From: Fomes fomentarius
Taxonomy: Eukaryota; Basidiomycota; Agaricomycetes; Polyporales; Polyporaceae
Direction of reading: 5' to 3'
NCBI GenBank assembly: GCA_022606135.1
Contig: JABYQN010000004.1
Span: forward strand, 2,666,001 to 2,730,000
DNA length: 64,000 nucleotides
The first letter of the stretch is position 1. Every line of letters begins with the position of its first letter. The notes under the pieces were generated by a model. The model searched no databases. It had not been told where the DNA came from and was given only the letters and a program-made list of their open reading frames with translations. Positions 20,739-31,419 of the stretch are shown here, in pieces. Made by a program: the position numbers and the translations under genes.

Positions 20739-22883
20739 GATGGGGGATTGGGGTCCCCAGGACACAGCAGTTCCGAACTAATATACAATCCGCTTGACAG
20801 CTTGACACAACAATCAGCATGAATTACTCACCTGGTCTGATTCAGGTTGATCCGGTCAAGCTCCCAAGACTAGATTTCACACCAGAACTTCTTCTTTGAG
20901 CAAACACTAGGGACGATGACACATGGTTCGAGGAGTCACGAATTGGCGCTGTCATGCAGCACCACATTCAGATACTACAGATAGGTAGAATCACTTCCAA
21001 GATCTTTTAGCGGTGTGCTTCGTAGGCGTCCATGCCATTAAGCAGTGTTTGCTTGTCTACCCTGATAGGCAGACGATTGGACGGACCTATTGACGGGGAG
21101 GGACGTTCCTACAATAGCGTTCGCTTGTGATCAGATGTTGTGACTTCGAAGCCCGGACAAGCGAGGGGTGGCAAAAATGGGCACAAAGGCACAGAGCTCA
21201 GCTCGGCACTTCCAGCTACGCGTGCATTAGTTGGGAGCCCTCAGCCGCATGCGCACGTAGTTGGAAGGCTCCCACCCGCCCTCGGCTCTTCTCGTGTGCG
21301 CTCCGCTAAGCCCGGGACTGATAGGACTGCGCTGGAGGACGCGAGGGATATTAGGTTCAGTAGCATCGCTCAACCAGGTGTCCAAATCCGAGCTTCGAGC
21401 TAACGCCCTCAAGGGAACCGCCTTGATCTGATCCGAGTGGTTCCTGACGGACGCTGCAGTTCGAACTGACTACACTCACGCTGCCACGAAGGTCCACGCA
21501 CGCAAACGTGGCGGACGTCACTTCCTCGACGCGGACGGCAACGGAAGATGCAGAGGCCGCGAACGCGATTCGCAAGAGCTATATTATCCTCACGAGGAGG
21601 AAGTCTACGCCGGTGCCCGCGGGCGGGCCCACCATTACCGGACGATCAAGTCAGCGGGCGGCGTGTACCAGTCCTACGTCGAGCAGAATGCCATGCAGTA
21701 GTTCTCGAAGACATTCGCTGCTCTCACTCCTGAACAAGCGAGCGCGGTGAGTGACAGCCCCATGATGATCTCTGCGCAATTCTTACTCTTGTTCCACTCA
21801 CCGGCAGGGTCCGCACCATCGAGAGTGCTGGTCGGGTTGATGCGTCCGTCATCGCGACGATCAGAGGTATTGATACAGTGAGCTAGGCCGTGTTGGTAAT
21901 TGGGGCGGGGATGCCGGTGTACTCAGACACTGTTGCCGACACCTGGAGGCAGAACCGTCTCACGCAACAGGTGGGCCCGCACTATTGCCAATGGGACGTT
22001 GGGCGTCGGGCAGGCGGAGATCGTCGGAGGGCACACTGGCGCCGTTCTTGGTGGCATCATAGACAACAAACTGCGCGGGATCGGGGAGACAGTGCTCGCG
22101 ACATGTTTCTTCGGTGCCGGGCCCTCTAGCACTGCTAACCCCGCAGACTTGATTTGGTCGATGGACTCTAAGTTGAATATAACGGCTTGACCTCTGATGT
22201 ACGATGCGTCCAATGTAACTCATAAGCTCCCCACGGAGAACAGGCAAATACAGCTATAGAGACGTGGCGTACCTGCTATGTCCATACATATTACGTATCC
22301 TTCCGGGAGATGAGTACGGCCAATATCTACTACGCGAGGAGTGTAAGCTTGAGTTAGTTCTCTACCAGGCTCCGAGCGAATTTATGATGAAGTAGCTGAG
22401 GCGCAAGAGGAAAGATGCTAATGAAAAGGTTGATAACCAAGACTAGACAGATTGTAGAGAGCCTTTCGAGTCGCTTGAAGTTGGATCAAACTTGAGGAAC
22501 TTCGAATTAAAGTTCAACTTCAAGTTCCGGAGGGCAGGCTGCGGAAGCCCCCGGGCCGTTTCTCCAACATCAGGCGCTTATACTACTAATTTTCAAGTGT
22601 TCGAGTTACGTTGTTCTTCAACTTCAAAGCTCTGTAGATTCCTCTCCCTCTCCTCTCTAGTACTCAGCTATAATCCTGATTCTGACCGTCTGTTCGCACT
22701 ACGCAATCTGATTGTGCGCACGGGATTGGCGAAAGATGGAGATTTCGGTTCGTCCATATGACTTCAATGGAAATATCATCTTCACATTTGTCCAGGTAGA
22801 GCTCGAATGCCCTCAACAGATCCATGCAGGGTCTCTGGTCAGCTCACAGTAGACGTGCCAAAGTTAATCTCAATTCTGCACCG
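20739..22883. other. gene-poor stretch with one degenerate coding-like tract
   Basis: This 2.1 kb has no gene I recognise. At 21600-21870 a plus-strand tract looks coding across one possible intron: S-A-G-G-V-Y-Q-S-Y-V-E-Q-N-A-M-Q, a TAG at 21699, then F-S-K-T-F-A-A-L-T-P-E-Q-A-S-A, GT-AG splicing at about 21747-21809, and R-T-I-E-S-A-G-R-V-D-A-S-V-I-A. The stop and later frame changes suggest a relic. I cannot assign a family. The end of the stretch is the presumed promoter or unseen 5' part of the RIX7-like gene. Confidence 0.4.
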
Positions 22884-25355
22884 ATGCCCACGTCCGGGAC
22901 AGCAACACCCGTGGTACAGCCTCCAACTGAAGTTCAGTCAAGCGATGCACAACCGGACGCGCCTCTCGGTACACCTGCAGAGACAGAACCCGTAGCTGCT
23001 ATCGGTGAATCTAAGCCACTTAGCACGAGCACGAAGCGGAAACTGCGTTCAACTCGGGAAGAGGGCAGTAAACGCGCGAAGCTCTCTAGCGCAGTTGCGA
23101 AAGACTACTCGCCACCATCTACACGCCTCTCGGACCTTGGAGGAGTGGACGTCTGCATAGAGAAGATGCTGGAGCTGGTTGCAATGCCGTTGTGTCACCC
23201 GGAGATCTACCTGCACACGGGCGTTCAGCCGCCGCGAGGAGTTTTGCTGCATGGGCCTCCGGGATGCGGAAAGACAATGCTAGCACATGCTATCGCCGGG
23301 GTACGTCGTCGCGTCTCATTTATGACACTTCATTTCCCTCACAAGCCGTGAAGGAACTTGGTGTGCCGTTCATCAACATCTCTGCTCCTTCCGTTGTGTC
23401 TGGCATGTCTGGCGAGTCCGAGAAGACACTTCGTGACACGTTCGAGGAGGCGAAGAGGGTAGCCCCGTGTCTCTTGTTCATTGACGAGATTGACGCTATC
23501 ACGCCGAAGCGAGAGAGTGCGCAGAGGGAGATGGAGAGGCGTATAGTTGCGCAGTTCTTGACGTGCATGGATGGTGAGTCTTGTTGTAGCATCACACATG
23601 CCCCTCGTTGACACGAGAGTAAGACATGTCGTGGGAGAAGAACGACAACAAGCCCGTCGTTGTCATCGGCGCGACCAACCGACCTGACTCACTCGACGCC
23701 GCCCTTCGTCGAGCAGGGCGATTCGACCATGAGATCAGCATGGGCGTGCCGGACGAAGAGGCGAGAGCCCAGTGAGTGGTACCCACGCGCGTCGAGCTCC
23801 ACCCTTTGACCGACTATACACAGCATCCTTCGCGTTCAGTCATCCAAGCTTCGACTAGAGGGCGACTTCGACTACATGGCACTCGCGAAGGCAACTCCCG
23901 GATACGTCGGTGCCGATCTCGCCGCACTCACCGGTGCAGCTGGAATAATTGCGGTGAAGCGGATATTTAAGCAAATCTCAGAAGGCACTCTGGTCTTGCC
24001 GGACAACGTCGTTCCTGAAACCTTGACAGATGGTGATACGGAGATGGTCATCGATCCGCCTTCTGACGTGCAAGCTGCTCCTGTACAAACGAATTCTACC
24101 AAGCCCGTCCCGTTTGCGAGCGTCGATATCTCTAAGCACACAGCAGCGAGCTCTATCATTCACTTTCTGCGCGCACACCCCGACCCCTTGACTGAAGCGC
24201 AACTCGCACCACTGTGCATCACCTACCCCGACTTCATGCTCGCACTTCAGCAGGTGCAGCCCTCATCGAAGCGGGAAGGCTTTGCGACGGTGCCCGACGT
24301 CACCTGGGCGGACATCGGTGCGTTGCACGCCACAAGAGAGGAGCTGCACATGGCCATTGTGCAGCCTATTAGGCGGCCGGAGCTATTCAGCGCTGTGGGC
24401 ATCGTCGCAGCGTGTGGCGTGCTGTTGTGGGGTCCGCCTGGGTGTGGTAAGACGTTACTGGCGAAAGCGGTGGCGAATGAGTCGAAGGCAAACTTCATCA
24501 GCGTGAAGGGTCCGGAGTTGCTGAACAAGGTACGAACCGAACCACAAGCTGCTGTTCCGACGTCCACTGTCTGATAGGGACATCTTAGTATGTTGGCGAG
24601 AGCGAACGGGCTGTACGCCAAGTCTTTTCGCGGGCTCGCGCGTCATCGCCCTGCGTCATCTTCTTCGACGAGCTTGACGCTCTCGTTCCCCGTCGTGACG
24701 AGAGCATGGTACGCCACTACACTCGTCCATTCCTCGCTATTCACTAACGTATCACCGATAGTCCGAATCATCGGCCCGCGTCGTGAACACCCTCCTGACC
24801 GAGCTCGACGGCCTCGACGCCCGGAAGAGCGTCTACGTCATCGCAGCGACGAACCGGCCAGACATGATCGACCCAGCGATGTGCCGCCCCGGACGGCTCG
24901 ACAAGCTGCTCTACGTCGACCTGCCCTCGGCCGACGAGCGCGCAGAGATCATTCAGAAGATGACACGCAAAGTCCCACTCGGGGCCGCTGCTTCTCCTGG
25001 TGCCCAGACGACCCCAGAAGGCATCCGGACCGCGATCGAGGAGCTTGTGCGACAGCACTGTGAAGGGTACAGCGGTGCGGACTTGGCGGCGCTGGTGCGT
25101 GAGGCGGGCGTTATCGCCCTAAAGCGGACTCTCGGCGCACTCGATGCCATGGATGCAGGGGAGCTGCCTAGCGCGGGTCAGGAACAGCAGCTCGTGCTGG
25201 TGTCGCTGGAGGACTTTGTGCAGGCGCTGGAGAAGGTCCAGCCGAGCGTGTCTGTCGCGCAGAGAAGGCGGTATGAGGCGCTGCGGTCCAAGTTTGCCGG
25301 ACTGCCTGTCCGGAGCGGGAAGGAAGAGGATGCGAAGCGGGTCGAAGAAAAGTAG
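22884..25355 (+). CDS. RIX7: RIX7/NVL-type double AAA ATPase for 60S ribosome assembly
   Basis: Six exons (22884-23300, 23354-23573, 23624-23771, 23824-24529, 24589-24708, 24762-25355) give 734 aa. AAA domain D1 has Walker A G-P-P-G-C-G-K-T, Walker [10 protein letters not shown] and the A-T-N-R-P-D-S-L-D sensor region. D2 has a second [17 protein letters not shown] and A-T-N-R-P-D-M-I-D. Arg-finger regions R-R-A-G-R-F-D and C-R-P-G-R-L-D are present. This is the Rix7/NVL2 pattern: a hexameric unfoldase that strips factors from pre-60S particles in the nucleolus. A basic [16 protein letters not shown] stretch near residue 50 is a likely nuclear signal. The product is shorter than yeast Rix7 (837 aa), and the folded N-terminal domain typical of the family is not seen, so an upstream exon may be missing or the start may be wrong. 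Confidence 0.9.
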
Positions 25356-26375
25356 ATGTACACAAGAGCTAATTGTGTCTCTGGGTATGCATGGATATCA
25401 CTCTCCACCATCCAGTGTCGACGAGATCAAACGCCAGTACTGGCCGCACTGCATCCAGAATTCGAACCACCGTGAACTGGTCTTCTTCGGCGGCAGTCGC
25501 GTCGCTCAGCGCTCACACGCGCTGAGATCCGACTCGGCGAGTATTTCACATGTCTCCGATATGGGACCGTGATGGTTATAAGTAGCTGCGCCGGATGCAC
25601 TTCCACCTGGCGGCAGTTTAGGCGAAGTATAGTATTGGAATTAGAAGGTTGGGAGAAGATGATAGAGTGCAGGATGCAACCACGAACGTGCTACCTGTGA
25701 GTGGCTACTCACAATGATCTCTCATCTGACAGACAGAAATTGAACCATGTTATGTCGGTCGGGAGGCGCAAGTGGCGGAACACGTCACTTTCAACCCATG
25801 CTGCCACGTTGATGTATGTGCTCATTGGGAAAGCTCTTCTGCCTTTCTAGCTGAACCCCATGACTCGTGCGGCGAGTTTTGGCTGCATGCAAATCGGCCG
25901 GTGCTAGTCAAGAGCAGGAACTCTGGTGAGTCTGTCACCCACACTGGCAGTACATTCCGCTCTGGGATAACAGAACGCATCGCTGATCTATCTCCAACTA
26001 GGTGAACACGAACTTTACGGACGTATGAGCTAGAATAGCGGTTCTCAGCATGCATCGCGCCGTTCGGCTCTTCGGGACAGTATGTGACACGGCGTCGCGC
26101 TGTGACTCGCCCAGGGAAGTGCGGCTGGGTAAGGTTAAACTCTGTGCAACAAAGTTGAACAATGGCGCGCAGGTACAGAGAAGGCACCCTGGATTCCCTA
26201 CATAGAACACAGTATGGGTATCCTGATTCTCCGCGTGTGCTGGCCAGGCTTCGCCCCCAGAATTGGGTTATTCAGGTTGCCGCGAACTCGAGAGCATGAC
26301 GGTCATCTGTCCGGTGATAGTACCAGAGCACATTCTCCCCACTCGCAGACCGCATCAAGGGTCCTGAATTGTCAC
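25356..26375. other. intergenic, nothing recognised
   Basis: This lies between the RIX7-like gene and the DUF6533 gene. Short frames occur on both strands without family resemblance. Confidence 0.5.
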
Positions 26376-26382
26376 TATATAG
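26376..26382 (+). promoter_or_regulatory. TATA-like box of the DUF6533 gene
   Basis: TATATAG lies 48 nt upstream of the chosen ATG (26430) in a pyrimidine-rich leader. Spacing and context fit a core promoter with a very short 5' leader. This is inferred from sequence only. Confidence 0.35.
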
Positions 26383-26429
26383 CTCTGATCTCCCCCCCTT
26401 TTCACTGGAGCCTTCTGACTGTCGCGAAC

Positions 26430-28509
26430 ATGCCCTCCGCCGCGACCGCTGCCCAACAGCAGTGAGTACTTTCCCTCCCTTATTATTCTTGACCATTCCT
26501 GACGTACGGCAAGTTTTCTCCAGTTTGCTATACAGTGGTCTAGCATTGGTACTCCCCCTCTTCCAGCGTTCTCAGTCTCGCAGTCCTGATCACCGTGCTT
26601 TCAGCGCTCCTCTACTATGATTACATGTTGACCTTCCCGTCCGAGCTCAAGTATATCTGGAAGTCTGGCATATTCAAAGTGTCTTCTGGGCTCTACATCC
26701 TCTACCGCTATGCGTTGCTGGCCAACGTACTGTACCTCCTGGCCATATCCAATAAATTAGGAAGCAAGGTATGTCGAAGTCCATTATCTCTCTATTCTCT
26801 CAATCCTAAATATGTGCGCTAAGCTTAATTTCGCAGTAAGGATATCTCCGAGGCAATGTTGGTGTTGACAGGCTGACTCGAGTATCCAGCTGCGACGCCT
26901 GGTACAAGGTTATTGGGGCTGTCAGTGTGCTCGGACGGGCCGCGGTCATTTGTGAGTGCTCATAGTCAGTAGCGATGTCCACCTCTGACTACGATACACG
27001 CCCTCTGTCCAGTCACGTTCCTCATGCGTACATACGCCATCTACAACAAGAACATCATCATCCTTATAGGCCTCGGAGCGATTGGCTTGACTTGTGTCAT
27101 CTTGGACTGTGTGAGCATAGCCTCTCGAACTTGAAGCCTTGCCCCAAACAGTTCCGGGTGTGACTGATAGATCGGTCTCTCTAGATGCACGTTCCGGGCG
27201 TCAGGTGTCATGGATCGTCGACGAACCAGCTGTGAGTCCTCGAGTGTCTCCTCCGCCTTTGTGTGCCAGCTAAATCAACCGTACAGTGGTACGTACTGAG
27301 TTAGCATCGCTCAAGTCAGACTGCGAACCGTCTTCTCCTCCAGAGAACACGCTGCTATCCATCTTGGTCTGTGTCTTCGAGGCGAGCGCAACGTTGTTGA
27401 CGTTCTTCCGGAGCATGCAAGCCCTCAAATTCGGGGGTGGCCCTCTTGCGCTCAGGAAGCACACGTTGGACTACCTCATAGTAGAGCAAGGTGTTCTATA
27501 CTTCGGGTGCGCGGAATGCCTCTCGTTACCCGCTTGTGCCTGTGGCTCACTGGGATCTATCAATGGCTCAAAGTCTTGTGTCGGTTTTTACGGTCGGTGC
27601 GACGGTGTTAAACTTTGTGAGTGTGGTCCTGCAGCCGATCTGATTTACATCATCGTGACTCACGTTTCGTATGATGTGCAGAAAGCTTCGGTATGTATCC
27701 ACCTCGGCCCCCTTTAAAAGTTACCGACGTCCGGATTGCTGACGCTGGTTTCTGGTCCGTCATCGTAGGGCGGGTTCCCGCAGCGCCTGCTGAACGCCAT
27801 CACCCTCCCGTACGTCTCATCCTCTACACTTCATTCATCACCCACCCTGCCCCCCGCCACTTACTAGCAGTGATCAATCTTCGTCCCGCGGCTCACTCCC
27901 CACCATGCACACAGGCTCTCCGGGCTGCTCACAGCGCGCTTCCTCCTCCGCATCCGCGCGTACGGCAACAACCCAAACGCACTGACAGTCGGCGACGCGA
28001 CCACGCAAGAGCTCTCAAGCTTCGCCGCGACGTCAAACGCCGGCGCAGAACCGCGGTTCCGCCACCCGGGCTCGGGCTTGAGCTCGCTCGCAGACGAGTT
28101 TGGCGAGGACCCGGTCGCGATGATGTCGCGCGCGGTGGACTCGGCCGCTACCGCCCATTCAACGGCGTCGGATGAGGGCGAGGAAGAGTCGGGTGGGCGG
28201 AGGCGGAAGGTCGTTGCCGAGTTTTTGGGCCAGATGCGGCGTGGGCTTGAGCGGGAGGATCGGAGCTACTACGAGGGGGAGGATGGGATGACCCAGACCA
28301 GGACGAGCGTGAGCGGGTTTCAGTCTGAGTTTAGTGAGGAGAAGAAGCGGCAGACGATGGGGACTGTTGGCACGACCGATGATGTTGAAGCTGGAGACCA
28401 TGGTGGTCATGATCCTGGTAGCATTGGGTCGGTTGAGGAGATAGTTGAGACTTCAGGCGGGAGCGAGGAGGCCGTGGCCGTGGTCCCAAGAGGAGGTACT
28501 TCGACGTAG
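26430..28509 (+). CDS. DUF6533 multi-pass membrane protein
   Basis: Exons 26430-26461, 26514-26548 and 26584-26768 join to an N terminus ending in the family signature Y-Y-D-Y-M-L-T-F-P-S-E-L-K-Y-I-W-K, followed by Y-R-Y-A-L-L-A-N-V-L-Y-L-L-A. Later exons give C-D-A-W-Y-K-V-I-G-A-V-S-V-L-G-R-A-A-V-I, F-L-M-R-T-Y-A-I-Y-N-K-N, M-H-V-P-G-V-R-C, E-A-S-A-T-L-L-T-F-F-R-S-M-Q-A-L, and L-P-L-S-G-L-L-T-A-R-F-L-L-R-I-R. A hydrophilic acidic tail of about 150 residues ends at 28509. DUF6533 proteins are basidiomycete membrane proteins of unknown role, probably with six or seven helices. Two joints, near 26769-26890 and 27232-27345, do not keep frame with ordinary introns, so either unusual splicing or a lesion is present there. 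Confidence 0.75.
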
Positions 28510-29001
28510 GAAGGGAATCAAGTCATGCTAGGGTGGCTAACTTCTCTACGTAAGAAGACTCGTGTTGGTTAGGAATGTAATCTACTGAATTGCTCCCTTT
28601 CAAGTTATTTGAGAAGGCGTTGCCCACAGTGGGCTGTCAGCTATCCGGGATCTAGCACGGGTCCCTCAGCGATCCAGTGAGGAGGAGTAATTAAGAGAGG
28701 GAATATAGGGAGAGATTGTGTGTGAGGAAGGATTTGTTCCACTAAGCCTAACCCATGTATCGCGTAGATAAGATAAGATAAAGTTGTTTTGGAACGTTTC
28801 ACAAGCCATTCAAGCCTGTTCTACTTGTTCTACTTGTTTCTTTCTTTGAACACGACGTCCATTATCCTCCTCTACACACATCTTGGTCTAAACTGACGCA
28901 AAAGGCCTTTTGATCCAAGTATCTATTCAACTTGAACTTCTCGTACAACTATCAGCACAACGTCGATCTTGCGTAACGCGCAGTAGCCACTCCACGTTCA
29001 G
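28510..29001. other. intergenic; 3' flank and promoter
   Basis: This holds the 3' flank of the DUF6533 gene and the upstream region of the PME-1 gene, with pyrimidine-rich tracts around 28820-28880. No other feature is seen. Confidence 0.5.
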
Positions 29002-30560
29002 ATGTCGGATCTCTACCGTTCCGCGCTGCAGGCCAGGTTCGCCAAGGCTCCCCAGCTACCACCGTTGCCCGGAGAGGAAGAGGAAGAGGATGAGGCCGGA
29101 GACTGGCTAGGATCGCTGCCGACAGGAATGGGACCACCAGCAGCGTACGTTACCCAACTCACTGGCACGCAAATGTGTACGCGCCAGCATACTTATCTGT
29201 GTTGTATCAGGCCCTCTCGTTCTCCACGAGCCCGCAAGAATACCCCCAACTCATCTCTTTCGCCTATATCCGCGTCTGGGTTCTTTGAGCAGGCGATCCA
29301 AGTCGCAGTGCTCGAATCTGATCTGGACGTCCGTGTATACTACACCCCTCCAAAGTTCGAGGATGGCACGGTCATAGTCTGCCACCACGGCGCGGGATAC
29401 TCTGGCCTGAGCTTTGCGTGCATGGCGAAAGAGATCACGGATATGACCAAGGGCGAGTGTGGCGTGCTCTCGTATGACTGCTGTGGTCATGGTATGTGTT
29501 GCAAGCCAGGGGCAGTCCAAGCCGAGTCTGACTTGATATAGGGAAGACGAAACACATCAACAGTCCGGAATACCCTGAGCAGGAAAACCTCGATGTCGAC
29601 GTTCTGACGTCCGACCTCGTGAACCTTCTGCGGGTCATATTCCCAGACCCTCAGAGTGCGCCATCCCTGCTGGTGCGTCGGTTGTGTTTGGTATGAGGAA
29701 CCATCGCCTGAATCTAGTGTGTCTAGCTTGCTGGACACAGTCTAGGTGGTTCAGTATCTGTCCGCGCGTGCCCCGTATTGCAGCAACATCACTACCGAAT
29801 CACCGGGGTGGTCGTCATAGATGTCGTAGAAGGTGCGCTAATTATGCGGTCGAAGTCATGACCTTGGCTGAGTAGTTCTACCTGTGCAGAGTTCACCCTC
29901 GAGGCCCTGCCACTCATGCACAGTCTCCTGAACGCTCGTCCTGAGGGATTCGACAGCGAAGAAGAAGCCATCGAGTGGCAGTGCGTATAGATTCCGTTGT
30001 GGCCTCGGATTACTCAATGACCATGCGTTTGCAGTATCAAGACAAATACGATCCGGAACCCGACTTCAGCGAGAGTATCGGTGCCCAGCATCCTTATTCC
30101 AGCGCCCGAGGGCTCTCCACCTAGCACTCCCGCATACCTTTGGCGCACGCCACTACGTTCGACTGCACCATACTGGACAAGTGAGTTACCAGTGTCTCTC
30201 GCGTCACACACCACGTCTCAGAACACTAAACCTTCTAGACTGGTTCACCGGTCTGTCAAGCAAATTCCTGGCGTCCCGCACTGCACGCCTCCTTGTTCTC
30301 GCGGGGACAGAGCGTCTCGACAAGGAACTCATGATCGGCCAGATGCAAGGCAAGTTCCAGCTAGCGGTGATTCCTGGCGTCGGACACATGGTGCATGAGG
30401 TGAGCGCCGTGCCGCCGGTTGGGCTGGTGACCTCGATCGGGGGTGATCGCTGACGATGTTGCGATAGGATGATCCGACGCGCATGGCCGATGTCTTGGTG
30501 GAGTTCTGGAGGCGCAACGAGCGAGTCGTGGTTGGTGTCAAGAAGGTCGGTGAATTGTAG
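29002..30560 (+). CDS. PPE1: protein phosphatase methylesterase 1 (PME-1)
   Basis: Eight exons (29002-29144, 29211-29491, 29542-29672, 29727-29832, 29890-29980, 30035-30180, 30239-30399, 30468-30560) encode 383 aa, almost exactly the family length (human PME-1 386). The alpha/beta-hydrolase fold is clear: oxyanion region C-H-H-G-A-G-Y-S-G-L-S-F, nucleophile elbow L-A-G-H-S-L-G-G-S, I-D-V-V-E-G, and the catalytic His in G-V-G-H-M-V-H-E. An R-S-P-R-A-R-K-N segment near residue 50 recalls the SRxP phosphatase-binding region of the family. The enzyme removes the methyl ester from the C-terminal Leu of the PP2A catalytic subunit and so controls PP2A holoenzyme assembly in cytosol and nucleus. Confidence 0.93.
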
Positions 30561-31284
30561 TGGTGAGTCTGACGAAAGATCGAAGACGGGGAGTCGATCA
30601 ACGGCGGTATCTACGCGGAATTCTGTACACTAGACCATGTGAGCTCAATGGATTCTGACATCAACGTGTTTCCTGCACATCCAGCGCGCCAGGCCACTAT
30701 GTAGTGCGTTCGCACCTCACCTTCGTACGCTGAGATCACGCAGGTCACTCGGGGCACTATATGCTACATTGGTTTCTTTGCATGAAGCCACTCAGATATG
30801 CACAAATACAGCACTGGTACAGGGTATACGTACGCAAAATACAACAAAAAGGTCCTTGACTACGAACGAAAATTGACGTACTGCAGCTGGCCGGTCTGAA
30901 CATCTCTCGCCCGTCGGCCGGTCGCCCAGTTACCGTCCATCATCGCGCAACTCAAGTACTGTGGGCCCTGTCGGCAATCCTGGTTACGTCTTCTGCCATC
31001 GTATGTCTAGCATGTATTTGGTCGTCAAAGGTCGTCTTGGCTCGTCTTCTTGGTCATACACGGAGCCTAGAGGTCGTCCACGGGTCCACCGTCCCATCAG
31101 TGGTATCGAGGGGATCGTCTACCAATAGTCGTGTCCTGGTATCTCCGTTGCTCGGTCTGCATTAGGTATGAGATTAGCGTTATGCGCAAGAGAATGTACG
31201 GTCCCCAGGAAAGCACGGGTATTAGTAAGTAGCAACCACAACTATGTCAACGAATCTACCACCTCATCCTCCAACCACGAGAGA
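30561..31284. other. intergenic between convergent genes
   Basis: This is the shared 3' flank of the PME-1 and FAD monooxygenase genes. No coding signal is seen. Confidence 0.55.
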
Positions 31285-31367
31285 CTATTGATCATGATAA
31301 TCATCAACGGTCGAACTGACCTGCACCGTGAATGCCGAAAAGTTAAACATCGGCGCCTGGGGCGCGC

Positions 31368-31419
<52 letters not shown>

